The notes under the pieces are model-generated. The model did not search any database. It had not been told where the DNA came from and was given only the letters and a program-made list of their open reading frames with translations. The position numbers and the translations under genes are program-made. DNA of 56,033 bases from Clostridia bacterium (GTDB lineage: Bacteria > Bacillota > Clostridia > Oscillospirales > Acutalibacteraceae), in contig JAUNDK010000009.1 in the NCBI GenBank assembly GCA_030526115.1, positions 1 through 56,033 of the forward strand, in the 5' to 3' direction. Positions 42,530-50,803 of this stretch are shown here, in pieces (positions within the stretch are counted from its first letter, which is position 1; the number at the start of each line of letters is the position of its first letter).

Positions 42530-43894
42530 TTATTTCAGTGCAGGTATTCCGTGCTTTTTCATTCTTGCCATGACTACCGCCCACATAACTCCGAGCATCA
42601 ATGATGTTATTGTCCAGCTTATAGGATAGCACATATATACAACCTCAAGTCTTCTGAACATTGGGAACACAGTGAACAGCCACACAAGTCTGACACCGCA
42701 TATACCTGTAATCATCATGATTGTCGGTAAAGTCGAGTAGCCCATTCCCCTCAATGATGAAATGAAAACATCGAGGAAAGAGTTGAGACCCAGGAACAGA
42801 CAAACCCAGAATATTCTCTGCATTCCGAGTTCTATTACCTCAGGGGAATCTGTGAAAAGTCCGAGTATGGGTCTTCCGAACACAAGAACTCCCACACCGA
42901 GTATAAGTGCCGCACCTGCATCCAGTGCCATAGTTACGCCAAGTATCTTTGCGATTTTATCTGTTCTCTTTGCGCCGATATTCTGGCCTGTAAATGTTAC
43001 CGTTGCCTGTGAGAAGTTCATTCCTATGTAAACGATATTCTCCACATTGATAGCCGCAGAGTTTGCCGCAACTATGGTTGAAGATCCGAAGGAATTTATT
43101 GAGGACTGTACCACAAGGTTCGAGAGCGTGAACATCATGCCCTGAATTCCCGCAGGAACACCAATTTTCAGAACCTTTATTATCATTCCAACATTGGGTT
43201 TGAACAGCTTTGTCAGATGAACTTTTGTGGCATCGGTTTCTTTGAGAAGGGCTGTCATGGTAAGAACCGCCGCCACGGCATTGGATGCAACCGTTGCTAT
43301 TCCGACACCCGCAACTCCCATTTTAAAGACTATTACGAATATGAGATTCAGCACGACATTGAGAACTCCGCCCAACATGAGGTAATATAGAGGTCTCTGG
43401 GTATCACCTTTGGAACGAAGTACCGCCGCACCGAAGTTATATATCATCAGAAAAAGAATTCCGCCGTAATAGATTCGCAGATAAAGCTCACTTAAATCTA
43501 TTATATTCTCAGGGGTGGACATAAGCGTGAGCATGGGTCTTGAGATAATCTGACCGAGAACTGTGAGAAAAACTCCGCTTACTATGGATATAAACATGGA
43601 TGTATGAACAGCATCCGAGACATTCTTCCTGTCCCCTGCGCCTATGTACTGGGCGATAATAACATTTGCACCCATGGCAAGACCGTTAAAAAGTGCCACA
43701 AACATATGACAGAGTGATCCTGTAGAACCCACCGCCGCAAGGGCTTCTTCCCCTGCAAAGCGACCTACGACAACAGTATCTGTCATCTGGAACATCATTT
43801 GCAGAGCCGTTGTGAGCATTAACGGAATGCTGAATGCAAAAATATTTCTTAAAAGCGGTCCGTTGACCATATCTATTGAGTGTGATTTCTTCAA
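42530..43894 (-). CDS. MATE-family efflux transporter 2
   Basis: This 12-span transporter closely parallels MATE 1: HSIDMVNGPLLRNIFAFSIP, MTDTVVVGRFAGEEALAAVG, LRSKGDTQRPLYYLMLGGVLN and SFGSSTIVAANSAAINVEN. I start it at TTG 43894, which follows AGAAGG and aligns with the MATE 1 beginning. The in-frame ATG at 43915 has no ribosome site and lies only about nine bases from the predicted transcript start. If the ATG is used, seven residues are added. A palindrome overlapping the promoter suggests a dedicated regulator, not seen nearby. Confidence 0.9.
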   Translation of the reverse strand: MKKSHSIDMVNGPLLRNIFAFSIPLMLTTALQMMFQMTDTVVVGRFAGEEALAAVGSTGSLCHMFVALFNGLAMGANVIIAQYIGAGDRKNVSDAVHTSMFISIVSGVFLTVLGQIISRPMLTLMSTPENIIDLSELYLRIYYGGILFLMIYNFGAAVLRSKGDTQRPLYYLMLGGVLNVVLNLIFVIVFKMGVAGVGIATVASNAVAAVLTMTALLKETDATKVHLTKLFKPNVGMIIKVLKIGVPAGIQGMMFTLSNLVVQSSINSFGSSTIVAANSAAINVENIVYIGMNFSQATVTFTGQNIGAKRTDKIAKILGVTMALDAGAALILGVGVLVFGRPILGLFTDSPEVIELGMQRIFWVCLFLGLNSFLDVFISSLRGMGYSTLPTIMMITGICGVRLVWLFTVFPMFRRLEVVYMCYPISWTITSLMLGVMWAVVMARMKKHGIPALK

Positions 43895-43923
43895 GACAAA
43901 AGCCTTCTTTCCCATTATGTACT

Positions 43924-43959
43924 GTACTTTAGTTTAGTACTGCGATTTACAAAAGTCAA
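43924..43959 (-). promoter_or_regulatory. Promoter with overlapping palindrome, MATE gene 2
   Basis: On the reverse strand TTGACT and TAAACT are separated by 17 bp. The sequence GTACTTTAGTTTAGTAC (43924-43940), with GTACT/AGTAC arms, covers the -10, as an operator would. Confidence 0.5.
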
Positions 43960-43965
43960 TCTCAT

Positions 43966-44001
43966 AAAAAGGAAAGCCCTGAGCGGGAATTTCGCTCAGG
44001 G
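43966..44001 (-). terminator. Terminator of the sigma/anti-sigma operon
   Basis: CCCTGAGCG pairs with CGCTCAGGG, followed by CTTTCCTTTTT on the reverse strand. Confidence 0.85.
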
Positions 44002-44025
44002 TTCCGAACTAATATTTTTTTGTAA

Positions 44026-46077
44026 TTAAGGTATTTTTACTTTCGGTACACTGCAGTATCTGAGGAAAGCTTTGTTTCCTGTATTATCTTCCCATGTTTC
44101 AAGACCCAATGAAATATTATTTTCCGCTGCCTTCTTTGGTACATAGAATCCGACCTTGAAGGACTTTTCCTCCTTAGGATTCATATGGAACAGTAAGAAT
44201 CTGTTATCGTTATCAAGATAATCTTCAGAAGGTCCTGAGCAATATGCCAGTTTACCCGGCATGCTTTCAAAAGAGACATCACCTTTACCGTCACCTGCAA
44301 ACGGTATGACAAAGTTTTCCATATTGTAAATACATGAACCATTACCTGCTAAATTATCCGATGCGGTGAATTTAACATCCAGCATACAGAAAACTAACGC
44401 TTCGCTCACTGCATAATCTGCTGATTTTATTTCGGAAAGAAGCATATCTTCGTCTGAAATACCTGCCTCTGTGTGACTGCGGAATACTCTAAAATCAGAA
44501 TATATAACATTCAGATTTCCATCCATGCAATATGCTGTGGATTCTACAGTTTCGCCGAATGTGAACTCATTTTCCGGGCTTATCATCTCACTTATTTCTT
44601 TTGGATTGTTCTGAGCTTCATAGTCATTGTCAAAGTATACTGAATTAATAAGACCGAGATTGATTTTACATACACCATTATTCAGGGTAATTATCGGTGT
44701 TTCGTCGTAAATTCCGGTATATTCCAGCTGGAGCTCAAATCTGTAAACATTTTCTTCTTCGGTTTCTTCAAATGACAGCAATTCATATTTTACAGAAACA
44801 TCTTTATTGTTATTGCTGATATCATAGATGAAATTTACAGGTCTGGAATCAGGATACTTTTCCAGATTGGTAAGGTAATCGGTTGTAATTTCATAGAGAT
44901 AATCCCTTGTGACCACCCCGTCATAAAGCTCAGCTACCGCTTCCTTCAAATCGGCTGTATTTTCCTGTTTTGCCTCATCATTTACAGTATATTCGGATAC
45001 GGCATTCATAAATCTTTCGCTCTCTGAATAACCGCCGAAAGTAATACCTAAAAATCTGTCGGTCATATCCTTTGCCTGATTATAACGCTCCTCTGAATTC
45101 AGTTTGTTTACTGCTTTTTCTATTACTATTGATTCCTTTGGAACATGACAATATTTCATTTGGCTTTCCGTAGATTTTTCATTTACATCAAAATACGCAT
45201 AAAAAGCAAGAGACAGATTATCTTCTTCTATCATCTTTTTGTATGCATAGAAACCGAGTGTAAATGTTTTTTCCTCTCCAGGATCAAGTCTGAATTCGAA
45301 GTACGACGATTTCAAGTCCAGCCCCTCTCTGCCTGCTCCTGAAAAATATACAAGCTTCATTGGGTCGTAAACCTCATCATATGCGTAGTTCTTCAGGTTT
45401 GTAGGAAATGGGTAGAAATAAGTACCCATAGAATACCAGTTATCTTTTATGAAAGATTTGTCTGACTTTGCATCATCGGACGCTTTTAATGTCACATCGA
45501 CAAGACAGAAATATGTGTTTTCATTTTCTGTTGCTTCATCTCCGTATCCGTAATACTCATCAGGATACATGAATCTCGATATTCCCGAATCGGCAAAACT
45601 ATCATAAGCCCTTACATTGGAATAAGTAATATCCAGACAGCCTTCTTCGCAATATGCGTCTGAGCTTGCTGTTTCACCAAAAGTGAACTCATCTTCTGGT
45701 TTAATGAGGGGCTTCAGATTTTCAAGTTCGGTATTTGCTTCCGTAGCAACCTGTTCTTCAGCTTCACCGCTTTCAGAAATTTCCACCTCTACCTTTTCGC
45801 TCTTATTGCTTTCAGGGTTTTCTTTATTTTCCGTCTGAGCGAGAGGTTTAAATACAGGTTCTGGAGCCGGCTTCTCAAAATGAATAACAGCATATATTCC
45901 AAACACCAGCAAGGCACATGCGGCAATTGCACCTGCTCCTTTCATAGCACTAACTATCACAGGACTTTTTCTCGGCATATCCTCATGGGATATTCTGTCC
46001 TCTGCCTGTTTCCACTTCTTTTCAACTATATCGGGGAGCCTGTTTTCATCAAACTTAAGAATTATATTATCCTTCAT
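44026..46077 (-). CDS. Anti-sigma-like membrane protein with a duplicated extracellular domain
   Basis: The 683-residue protein has a cytosolic N-terminal segment (about 1-40), one membrane helix (about 43-66), an acidic linker (about 75-120) and two related extracellular domains. The repeats align at PEDEFTFGETASSDAYCEEG (about 128) and PENEFTFGETVESTAYCMDG (about 508), and both end with a beta-rich GEEKTFTLGFY- or KEEKSFKVGFY-type strand and YCHVPK or YCSVPK. Its ATG overlaps the stop of the ECF sigma gene, the arrangement expected for a membrane anti-sigma factor, although no RsiW/ZAS motif is evident. It would hold the sigma factor until an external signal arrives. Confidence 0.72.
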   Translation of the reverse strand: MKDNIILKFDENRLPDIVEKKWKQAEDRISHEDMPRKSPVIVSAMKGAGAIAACALLVFGIYAVIHFEKPAPEPVFKPLAQTENKENPESNKSEKVEVEISESGEAEEQVATEANTELENLKPLIKPEDEFTFGETASSDAYCEEGCLDITYSNVRAYDSFADSGISRFMYPDEYYGYGDEATENENTYFCLVDVTLKASDDAKSDKSFIKDNWYSMGTYFYPFPTNLKNYAYDEVYDPMKLVYFSGAGREGLDLKSSYFEFRLDPGEEKTFTLGFYAYKKMIEEDNLSLAFYAYFDVNEKSTESQMKYCHVPKESIVIEKAVNKLNSEERYNQAKDMTDRFLGITFGGYSESERFMNAVSEYTVNDEAKQENTADLKEAVAELYDGVVTRDYLYEITTDYLTNLEKYPDSRPVNFIYDISNNNKDVSVKYELLSFEETEEENVYRFELQLEYTGIYDETPIITLNNGVCKINLGLINSVYFDNDYEAQNNPKEISEMISPENEFTFGETVESTAYCMDGNLNVIYSDFRVFRSHTEAGISDEDMLLSEIKSADYAVSEALVFCMLDVKFTASDNLAGNGSCIYNMENFVIPFAGDGKGDVSFESMPGKLAYCSGPSEDYLDNDNRFLLFHMNPKEEKSFKVGFYVPKKAAENNISLGLETWEDNTGNKAFLRYCSVPKVKIP

Positions 46078-46592
46078 TGTGCTTCCTCCATTCTGCTTCT
46101 GAATTTTTCGTTCAGTTTCTCTCTGCCTCTTGCGAGCCTTGTTCGAACGGTATTTTCATTCATATTAAGCATATGTGCGATTTCTTTCGATGTAAATTCC
46201 GACACTTAGTAAAGACTTAATATCAGAGAGTAATTATCCCCCAGCTCCGAGAGTATATCGTCTTCAATTTCATCTATGCCTTTGTCGTGATACATGGGTT
46301 CGGGTACTTCGTCTATTGCCACAAAGTGCTTTCGATTACTGCGTATATCGTAGCATTTGTTGATGAGTATCCTTGTGAGCCAAGTCTTAAAATATTTAAC
46401 CTTTTTCAATTTATGTATGTTTCTGAAACAGGCAAGGTAAGCATCCTGCATGGCATCGGCGGCATCCTCGTTGTTGTTCAGTATCGCTATTGCTGTTTTA
46501 TACATGGAGCTTTTGTGAATTCGCATAAGCTCCACAAAGGCATCTTTGTCGCCGTACTGCGCTTTTCTTACCAGCTTGTCGATGTTTTCCAT
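46074..46592 (-). pseudogene. ECF sigma factor gene interrupted by an in-frame TAA before region 4
   Basis: The frame from ATG 46592 encodes 128 residues of sigma region 2 and linker (YGDKDAFVELMRIHKSSMYK, EDAADAMQDAYLACFRNI, YFKTWLTRILINKCYD). TAA at 46206-46208 follows NYSLILSLY. In the same frame a complete region 4 continues: VSEFTSKEIAHMLNMNENTV and RTRLARGREKLNEKF, ending with TGA overlapping the anti-sigma ATG (ATGA). The usual ECF pattern is YY at this spot (LxxYxxxS), so TAT to TAA is the likely lesion. As written, region 4 is not made and the -35 element would not be recognised. Confidence 0.82.
46206..46208 (-). other. In-frame TAA in the ECF sigma gene
   Basis: The codon context is CTT TAC TAA GTG TCG, in phase with both halves of the gene (384 bases from the ATG and 132 to the TGA). 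Confidence 0.82.
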
Positions 46593-46667
46593 AAGCTGCC
46601 TCCCTTCGGCTTTATTGAACGTTCATCTATTAGACAGCATAAATCTCCGTTTTGTTTCATTATACCT

Positions 46668-46705
46668 AAAAAATTAAAAGAGTCCGTGTTTTTACGAACT
46701 CTTTT
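46668..46705 (-). terminator. Terminator of the DUF3795-GNAT-GNAT operon
   Basis: AAAAGAGTTCG pairs with CGGACTCTTTT (with a G-T pair), followed by AATTTTTT on the reverse strand, just past the GNAT stop. Confidence 0.8.
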
Positions 46706-46709
46706 GCAT

Positions 46710-47165
46710 TCATATTAACTTTTCAAAGCATACAGATGTTTCCTCTTTCTCGTAGGGCGGGTAGTTGGGAATAATACTGTAACCCATCTTTTGGTAGAGG
46801 GCATTTGCCTCGGTGAGATGTTTTCCTGTTTCGATGAGTATGCGCTGATATCCGCATTCCTTAGCCCACTTCTCCAGCTCTTTACAGATTTTACTCGCTA
46901 TACCCATACCCTGATATTCCGGGCGGACGAACATCCTTTTAAGCTCGGTGGAAGTTTCGTCATACCTTCTTATTGCGCCTGCCCCTGCAGGTTTGTCGTC
47001 CACATAGGCAACCACAGCCTCTGTTATATCATTGGTGTGGGCAAATTGTCTGAAGAAATTTCTGTCGAGGATTTTTCCCGAGCGTCTGTCAAGCTCCTCA
47101 TCAAGAAGCTCACAGTTTTCGAGAAAGTCTTTATTCATACCGTCGGTTCTCTTAAGTTCAGTCAT
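46710..47165 (-). CDS. GNAT-family N-acetyltransferase
   Basis: The 151-residue acetyltransferase has AVVAYVDDKPAGAGAIRRYD, the acetyl-CoA loop VRPEYQGMGIASKICKELEK (about 80-99, with the QGMGIA motif), ILIETGKHLTEANALYQKMGY and a short C-terminal strand. The substrate is unknown. I chose ATG 47165, which overlaps the stop of the previous gene by eight bases, suggesting coupled translation. ATG at 47138 is an alternative. Confidence 0.88.
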   Translation of the reverse strand: MTELKRTDGMNKDFLENCELLDEELDRRSGKILDRNFFRQFAHTNDITEAVVAYVDDKPAGAGAIRRYDETSTELKRMFVRPEYQGMGIASKICKELEKWAKECGYQRILIETGKHLTEANALYQKMGYSIIPNYPPYEKEETSVCFEKLI

Positions 47166-47697
47166 GGCGTTTCTCCCACTCCTCTTTTGTGAGGGACTGA
47201 ACAAAGGAGTTTCTTTTTACACCGAGGAGCTTTACTTCGACATTCTCGTCAAATCTCTCAAACTTAAAGCCCATTTTCTCCTGGGATCGTTTGGATTTCT
47301 CGTTGCCCTCGTAGTAGGCGCACCACATTTTTTCTATTCCTTTTTCCTCGAAGGCGTATTTTAAAAGCCTCTCACCTGCCTCGGGAATATATCCGTTGCC
47401 CCAGTATGCTTTGCCTAGCCAGTAACCGAGCTCACCCTCTGTCGGTCCGTTTGCGCAGTTGGAATCCTGCATGAGGGATATGTTACCGATAGGAATCCCT
47501 GTTTCCTTTAAAACAACAGCATAGGTCTCGGGACCCATGAGGGCCACTTTCATAATTTCTGCGCTGTTCTCAACACTTGTGTGAACGGGGAAACCTGTGG
47601 GGCTTGCCAGTTCTTCCTCTTTGCAGTACTCGTAAACGTAGATTTCTTCGCCTTCCTGCCATGGTCTTAAGATAAGTCTCTCTGTTTCAAATGTCAT
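47158..47697 (-). CDS. GNAT-family N-acetyltransferase (RimJ/RimL-like)
   Basis: The 179-residue protein has the typical start FETERLILRPWQEGE, GNISLMQ, GELGYWLGKAYWGNGYIPEA (about 92-111) and the C-terminal RSQEKMGFKFE. This subgroup acetylates N-terminal amines of proteins or small amines. Its ATG overlaps the stop of the DUF3795 gene (ATGA at 47694-47697), and its stop overlaps the next GNAT start, so all three are coupled. Confidence 0.9.
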   Translation of the reverse strand: MTFETERLILRPWQEGEEIYVYEYCKEEELASPTGFPVHTSVENSAEIMKVALMGPETYAVVLKETGIPIGNISLMQDSNCANGPTEGELGYWLGKAYWGNGYIPEAGERLLKYAFEEKGIEKMWCAYYEGNEKSKRSQEKMGFKFERFDENVEVKLLGVKRNSFVQSLTKEEWEKRHD

Positions 47698-48089
47698 AAT
47701 TTTTCTCCCCTCTCTTTTGCTTCATCGAGATTTTTCCGTTTCTCAAAGAAAGCTTTGTGCAATATTTCAAATTCCTCATCTGTGCAGACCTCTCTGCACT
47801 TTGGAATAAATGATGAAGTTACCTCGAAACACTCGAGCAGATTATCACATGGATAATTTTCACACTGTGCACAGCTTTTGATGTTTCTCGCTGTACAGCA
47901 GGCTATTACATTATATCTACACCAGTTTTCGGGTTTACAGCCCGTACAGCTTATTTCTTCGTTTGTGACAACATGGTCACGATATCCTATTTTATACCAG
48001 AGTTCCGCAGTTTTTCTCAGTTCTTCGTCTGTCTTCGGAAGATAACGGGGACAGACGGAGCAGTCATTTCCACACGCCGCTAAAATCAT
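47694..48089 (-). CDS. Cysteine-rich DUF3795-type protein
   Basis: This 131-residue protein has about 13 cysteines in the pattern of the DUF3795 family: CGNDCSVCPRY, SCTGCKPENWCRYNVIACC and SCAQCENYPCDNLLECFE. They may bind metal or an FeS cluster. GTG at 48095 overlaps the GAGGTG site, so I prefer ATG at 48089. It is the first gene of a coupled operon with two acetyltransferases. The biochemical role is unknown. Confidence 0.78.
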   Translation of the reverse strand: MILAACGNDCSVCPRYLPKTDEELRKTAELWYKIGYRDHVVTNEEISCTGCKPENWCRYNVIACCTARNIKSCAQCENYPCDNLLECFEVTSSFIPKCREVCTDEEFEILHKAFFEKRKNLDEAKERGEKL

Positions 48090-48099
48090 AATCACACCT

Positions 48100-48138
48100 C
48101 ATAAAAAGACAAAGAGGGACACGATGCCGTGTCCCTCA
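48100..48138 (-). terminator. Terminator of fba
   Basis: GAGGGACACG pairs with CGTGTCCCTC around GCAT, followed by TTTGTCTTTTT on the reverse strand. Confidence 0.92.
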
Positions 48139-48173
48139 GAATAGTACTTTGGTCTGTACCTGCCGACTCTCTA

Positions 48174-49037
48174 TTAAGCCTTGCCGATAGAACCGAAGAG
48201 TTCCATCTTCTCCTTAACAGTAGCCTTGATTGCCTCGAAGCCAGGAGCGAGGAGCTTTCTTGGGTCGAAGCCCTTGCCCTGCTGATCCTTACCAGCCTCA
48301 ATGTAAGCTCTTGTAGCTTCCTGGAATGCGAGCTGGCACTCTGTGTTAACGTTGATCTTGGAAACACCGAGGTCGATAGCCTTCTTAATCATTTCAGCAG
48401 GAATACCTGTGCCACCGTGAAGAACGAGAGGCATAACACCTGTCTTCTGCTGGATAGCATCGAGTGTATCGAAGGAGAGGCCTGCCCAGTTCTCCGGGTA
48501 CTTGCCGTGGATGTTACCGATACCTGCAGCGAGCATATCTACGCCGAGATCTGCAACAGCCTTGCACTCGTCAGGATCTGCACACTCACCTGCGCCTACA
48601 ACACCGTCTTCCTCGCCGCCGATGGAACCAACCTCAGCCTCGATGGAGAGACCGAGCTGATGAGCAACTGCTACGAGCTCAGATGTCTTAGCAACGTTCT
48701 CCTCGATTGGGTAGTGGGAACCGTCGAACATGATGGATGTGAAACCGGCCTTGATGCACTTGTAGCATCCGTCGTATGAACCGTGGTCGAGGTGAAGAGC
48801 AACAGGAACTGTGATTCCGAGGCTCTCGTCCATAGCCTTAACCATAGCAGCAACAGTCTCGAAGCCTGTCATGTACTTACCAGCACCCTCAGATACACCG
48901 AGGATAACAGGAGAGTTGAGCTCCTGAGCTGTGAGAAGAATTGCCTTTGTCCACTCAAGGTTGTTGATATTGAACTGACCTACAGCATAGTGGCCAGCCT
49001 TTGCCTTCTTAAGCATTTCGCTTGCGTTTACTAACAT
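48174..49037 (-). CDS. fba: Class II fructose-bisphosphate aldolase
   Basis: This zinc enzyme splits fructose-1,6-bisphosphate in glycolysis. The 287-residue product has class II motifs: AVGQFNINNLEW at the N terminus, ALHLDHGSY (catalytic Asp and zinc His, about 80-88), SIEAEVGSIGG (zinc Glu, about 130-140), GIGNIHGKYP (zinc His about 180), LVLHGGTGIP (zinc His about 208) and INVNTECQLAF. The short form resembles Gram-positive FbaA and also tagatose/other ketose aldolases. The ATG at 49037 follows GGAGG. It has its own promoter and terminator. Confidence 0.95.
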   Translation of the reverse strand: MLVNASEMLKKAKAGHYAVGQFNINNLEWTKAILLTAQELNSPVILGVSEGAGKYMTGFETVAAMVKAMDESLGITVPVALHLDHGSYDGCYKCIKAGFTSIMFDGSHYPIEENVAKTSELVAVAHQLGLSIEAEVGSIGGEEDGVVGAGECADPDECKAVADLGVDMLAAGIGNIHGKYPENWAGLSFDTLDAIQQKTGVMPLVLHGGTGIPAEMIKKAIDLGVSKINVNTECQLAFQEATRAYIEAGKDQQGKGFDPRKLLAPGFEAIKATVKEKMELFGSIGKA

Positions 49038-49072
49038 TTGACTTTCCTCCAAAGCAGAAAATTGATACTTAC

Positions 49073-49101
49073 ATTATATATACTTAATATACAAATTGCA
49101 A
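49073..49101 (-). promoter_or_regulatory. Promoter of fba
   Basis: TTGCAA and TATAAT are separated by 17 bp on the reverse strand. Confidence 0.75.
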
Positions 49102-49130
49102 GAACTTTGTGATTATACGAAGCTTTTATA

Positions 49131-49859
49131 TCAGATTACCATGCCGCCGTTTACACCGATAATCTGTCCTGTTACATATTTTGACTCTGCGAGGTATAAA
49201 CAGGCCTCCCCCACATCTTTTCCTGTGCCTATTGTGCCCATGGGAATTTCATCCTTGAGAGCGTTCATGTCATCCTCACTTAAATGGGCGTTCATCTTTG
49301 TATCTATGACACCCGGACAGACACAGTTTACACTTATTCCGGAAAGTCCTACCTCCTGGGCAAGGGCTTTTGTCATGGCTATCATGCCACCCTTTGATGC
49401 TGAGTAAGCAACTTCACAGCTTGCACCCACCTGACCCCACATTGAGGATATATTGATGACGGCACCGCTTTTCTCCCTTATCATGTTTTTTATTCCACGC
49501 TTTGTCACGAGGAAAGCACCTGTAAGGTTAATTCCGATAATATCGTTCCACTCGTTAAGTGTGGTATCGTCAAAGAGCTTTATCAGGGATGCACCTGCGT
49601 TGTTGATTATTATATCGGGATTTCCCATGCTTTTCTCTATTTCGTCATACATGGAGTTTACAGATTCCTCTGATCGTATATCCGCTTTGAAGGCCCCGGC
49701 TTTTACACCGAGCTCTGATAACTCCTCACAGAGTTTTATCGCAGCTTGTTCCGATGAATTGTAATGCACAGCTATGTCATAGCCATGTTCGGCGAAAACA
49801 CGACAGATATCTCTGCCTATATCACCTGCTCCGCCGGTTACAAGAACTGATTTACCCAT
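49131..49859 (-). CDS. Short-chain dehydrogenase (FabG-like, YmfI-type)
   Basis: The 242-residue reductase has VTGGAGDIGRDICR (cofactor loop), NNAGAS, the catalytic Ser (INISSMWG), YSASKGG (Tyr and Lys about 150-154) and VNCVCPGVIDT. It could be 3-oxoacyl-ACP reductase; more specifically, Firmicutes have a FabG-like reductase (YmfI) that completes the aminopentanol modification of elongation factor P. The choice is open because no fab or efp gene is adjacent. The ATG at 49859 follows GGGG. It lies 10 bp after rsmE. Confidence 0.85.
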   Translation of the reverse strand: MGKSVLVTGGAGDIGRDICRVFAEHGYDIAVHYNSSEQAAIKLCEELSELGVKAGAFKADIRSEESVNSMYDEIEKSMGNPDIIINNAGASLIKLFDDTTLNEWNDIIGINLTGAFLVTKRGIKNMIREKSGAVINISSMWGQVGASCEVAYSASKGGMIAMTKALAQEVGLSGISVNCVCPGVIDTKMNAHLSEDDMNALKDEIPMGTIGTGKDVGEACLYLAESKYVTGQIIGVNGGMVI

Positions 49860-49869
49860 ACCTATCCCC

Positions 49870-50598
49870 TTATTCAAGATTGCCTGTGAGTGCCATAATT
49901 ACGGAAATGGCACAGATTGGCGCAGTCTCGGTTCTTAAAATTCTCTTGCCGAGAGTTGCTATATTGACGCCGTTTTCTTTGGCGAGCTCCACTTCTTTCT
50001 CGGAGAATCCACCTTCGGAGCCTATGAAGATTGCTATATTCTTCTCCTCACCCATATCTGCGATTATATCACGGAAAGGCTTTCCGCCATGCTCATAGCA
50101 CATTATTTTCAGTCCCTCGGCTTCTTTCACAGCCTCTTTGAAGCTCATGGATGGCCTGACTTCAGGAATTTTACCACGACCGCACTGCTTTGCCGCCTCG
50201 AAGGCTATCTTCTGCCAGCGGGCGATTTTCTTCTCCTCTTTGCCGTCTATTTTAGCAACACAGAACTCACTTGAAACGGGAACTATGGCATCAGTGCCCA
50301 GCTCCACTGCCTTCTGGGTAACAAGCTCGAACTTGTCGCTCTTTGTAATGCACTGGTAAAGTGTTACACTTACACTCGGCTCTGTCACGCTGTCCTGTAT
50401 GCTTTTGACCTCGGCATAAACCTCATCACCCACAACCTCGGTGACCTCTGCCTGATAATCCTTTCCCCTGTTATCACAGAGGGTTACCTCTTCGCCCGGG
50501 CGAACTCTCAGGCTCTTTGAGAGGTGGCGTCCGTTCTCACCGTCTATTGTGACAGTATCGCCCACAAGGGCATTTATATCCATAAAAAATCTTGGCAT
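49870..50598 (-). CDS. rsmE: 16S rRNA m3U1498 methyltransferase
   Basis: The 242-residue SPOUT-class enzyme methylates U1498 of 16S rRNA. An N-terminal PUA-like domain (MPRFFMDINA, HLSKSLRVRPGEEV, about 1-70) precedes the knotted methyltransferase domain: QKAVELGTDAIVPV, AKQCGRGKIPEV, FIGSEGGFSEKEVELA (AdoMet loop, about 189-204) and LGKRILRTETAPICAI (about 213-228). It normally acts as a dimer. It is the first gene of a two-gene unit with the SDR gene. Confidence 0.96.
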   Translation of the reverse strand: MPRFFMDINALVGDTVTIDGENGRHLSKSLRVRPGEEVTLCDNRGKDYQAEVTEVVGDEVYAEVKSIQDSVTEPSVSVTLYQCITKSDKFELVTQKAVELGTDAIVPVSSEFCVAKIDGKEEKKIARWQKIAFEAAKQCGRGKIPEVRPSMSFKEAVKEAEGLKIMCYEHGGKPFRDIIADMGEEKNIAIFIGSEGGFSEKEVELAKENGVNIATLGKRILRTETAPICAISVIMALTGNLE

Positions 50599-50627
50599 AA
50601 GCTTATCTCACTTTCTTTGATGAGATG

Positions 50628-50656
50628 ATTTTACTCTACCTGAGAAATAAAGTCAA
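50628..50656 (-). promoter_or_regulatory. Promoter of rsmE
   Basis: TTGACT and TAAAAT are separated by 17 bp on the reverse strand, 30 bp before the start. Confidence 0.65.
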
Positions 50657-50745
50657 TTTTTGTGTATGTTTTATACAGTTTTTGCAGGATGGCAATTACA
50701 GTATTGCATAAAAATAAGTTTATTCGTGATTTATTAACATTTATA

Positions 50746-50754
50746 TGATATAAT
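50746..50754 (+). promoter_or_regulatory. Extended -10 promoter of the response-regulator operon
   Basis: TGATATAAT is a full extended -10, 50 bp before the response-regulator start. No clear -35 is seen. Confidence 0.5.
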
Positions 50755-50803
50755 ATTTATTCAAATTGCAGCTTTGCACACTTTATCTTTACAGGGAGGA
50801 AAC

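Noticed and set aside
46206..46208. TAA reassigned to a sense codon in this organism
   Set aside because: TAA ends many intact genes here (for example metA, rsmE and rpmG), so a general reassignment is not possible.
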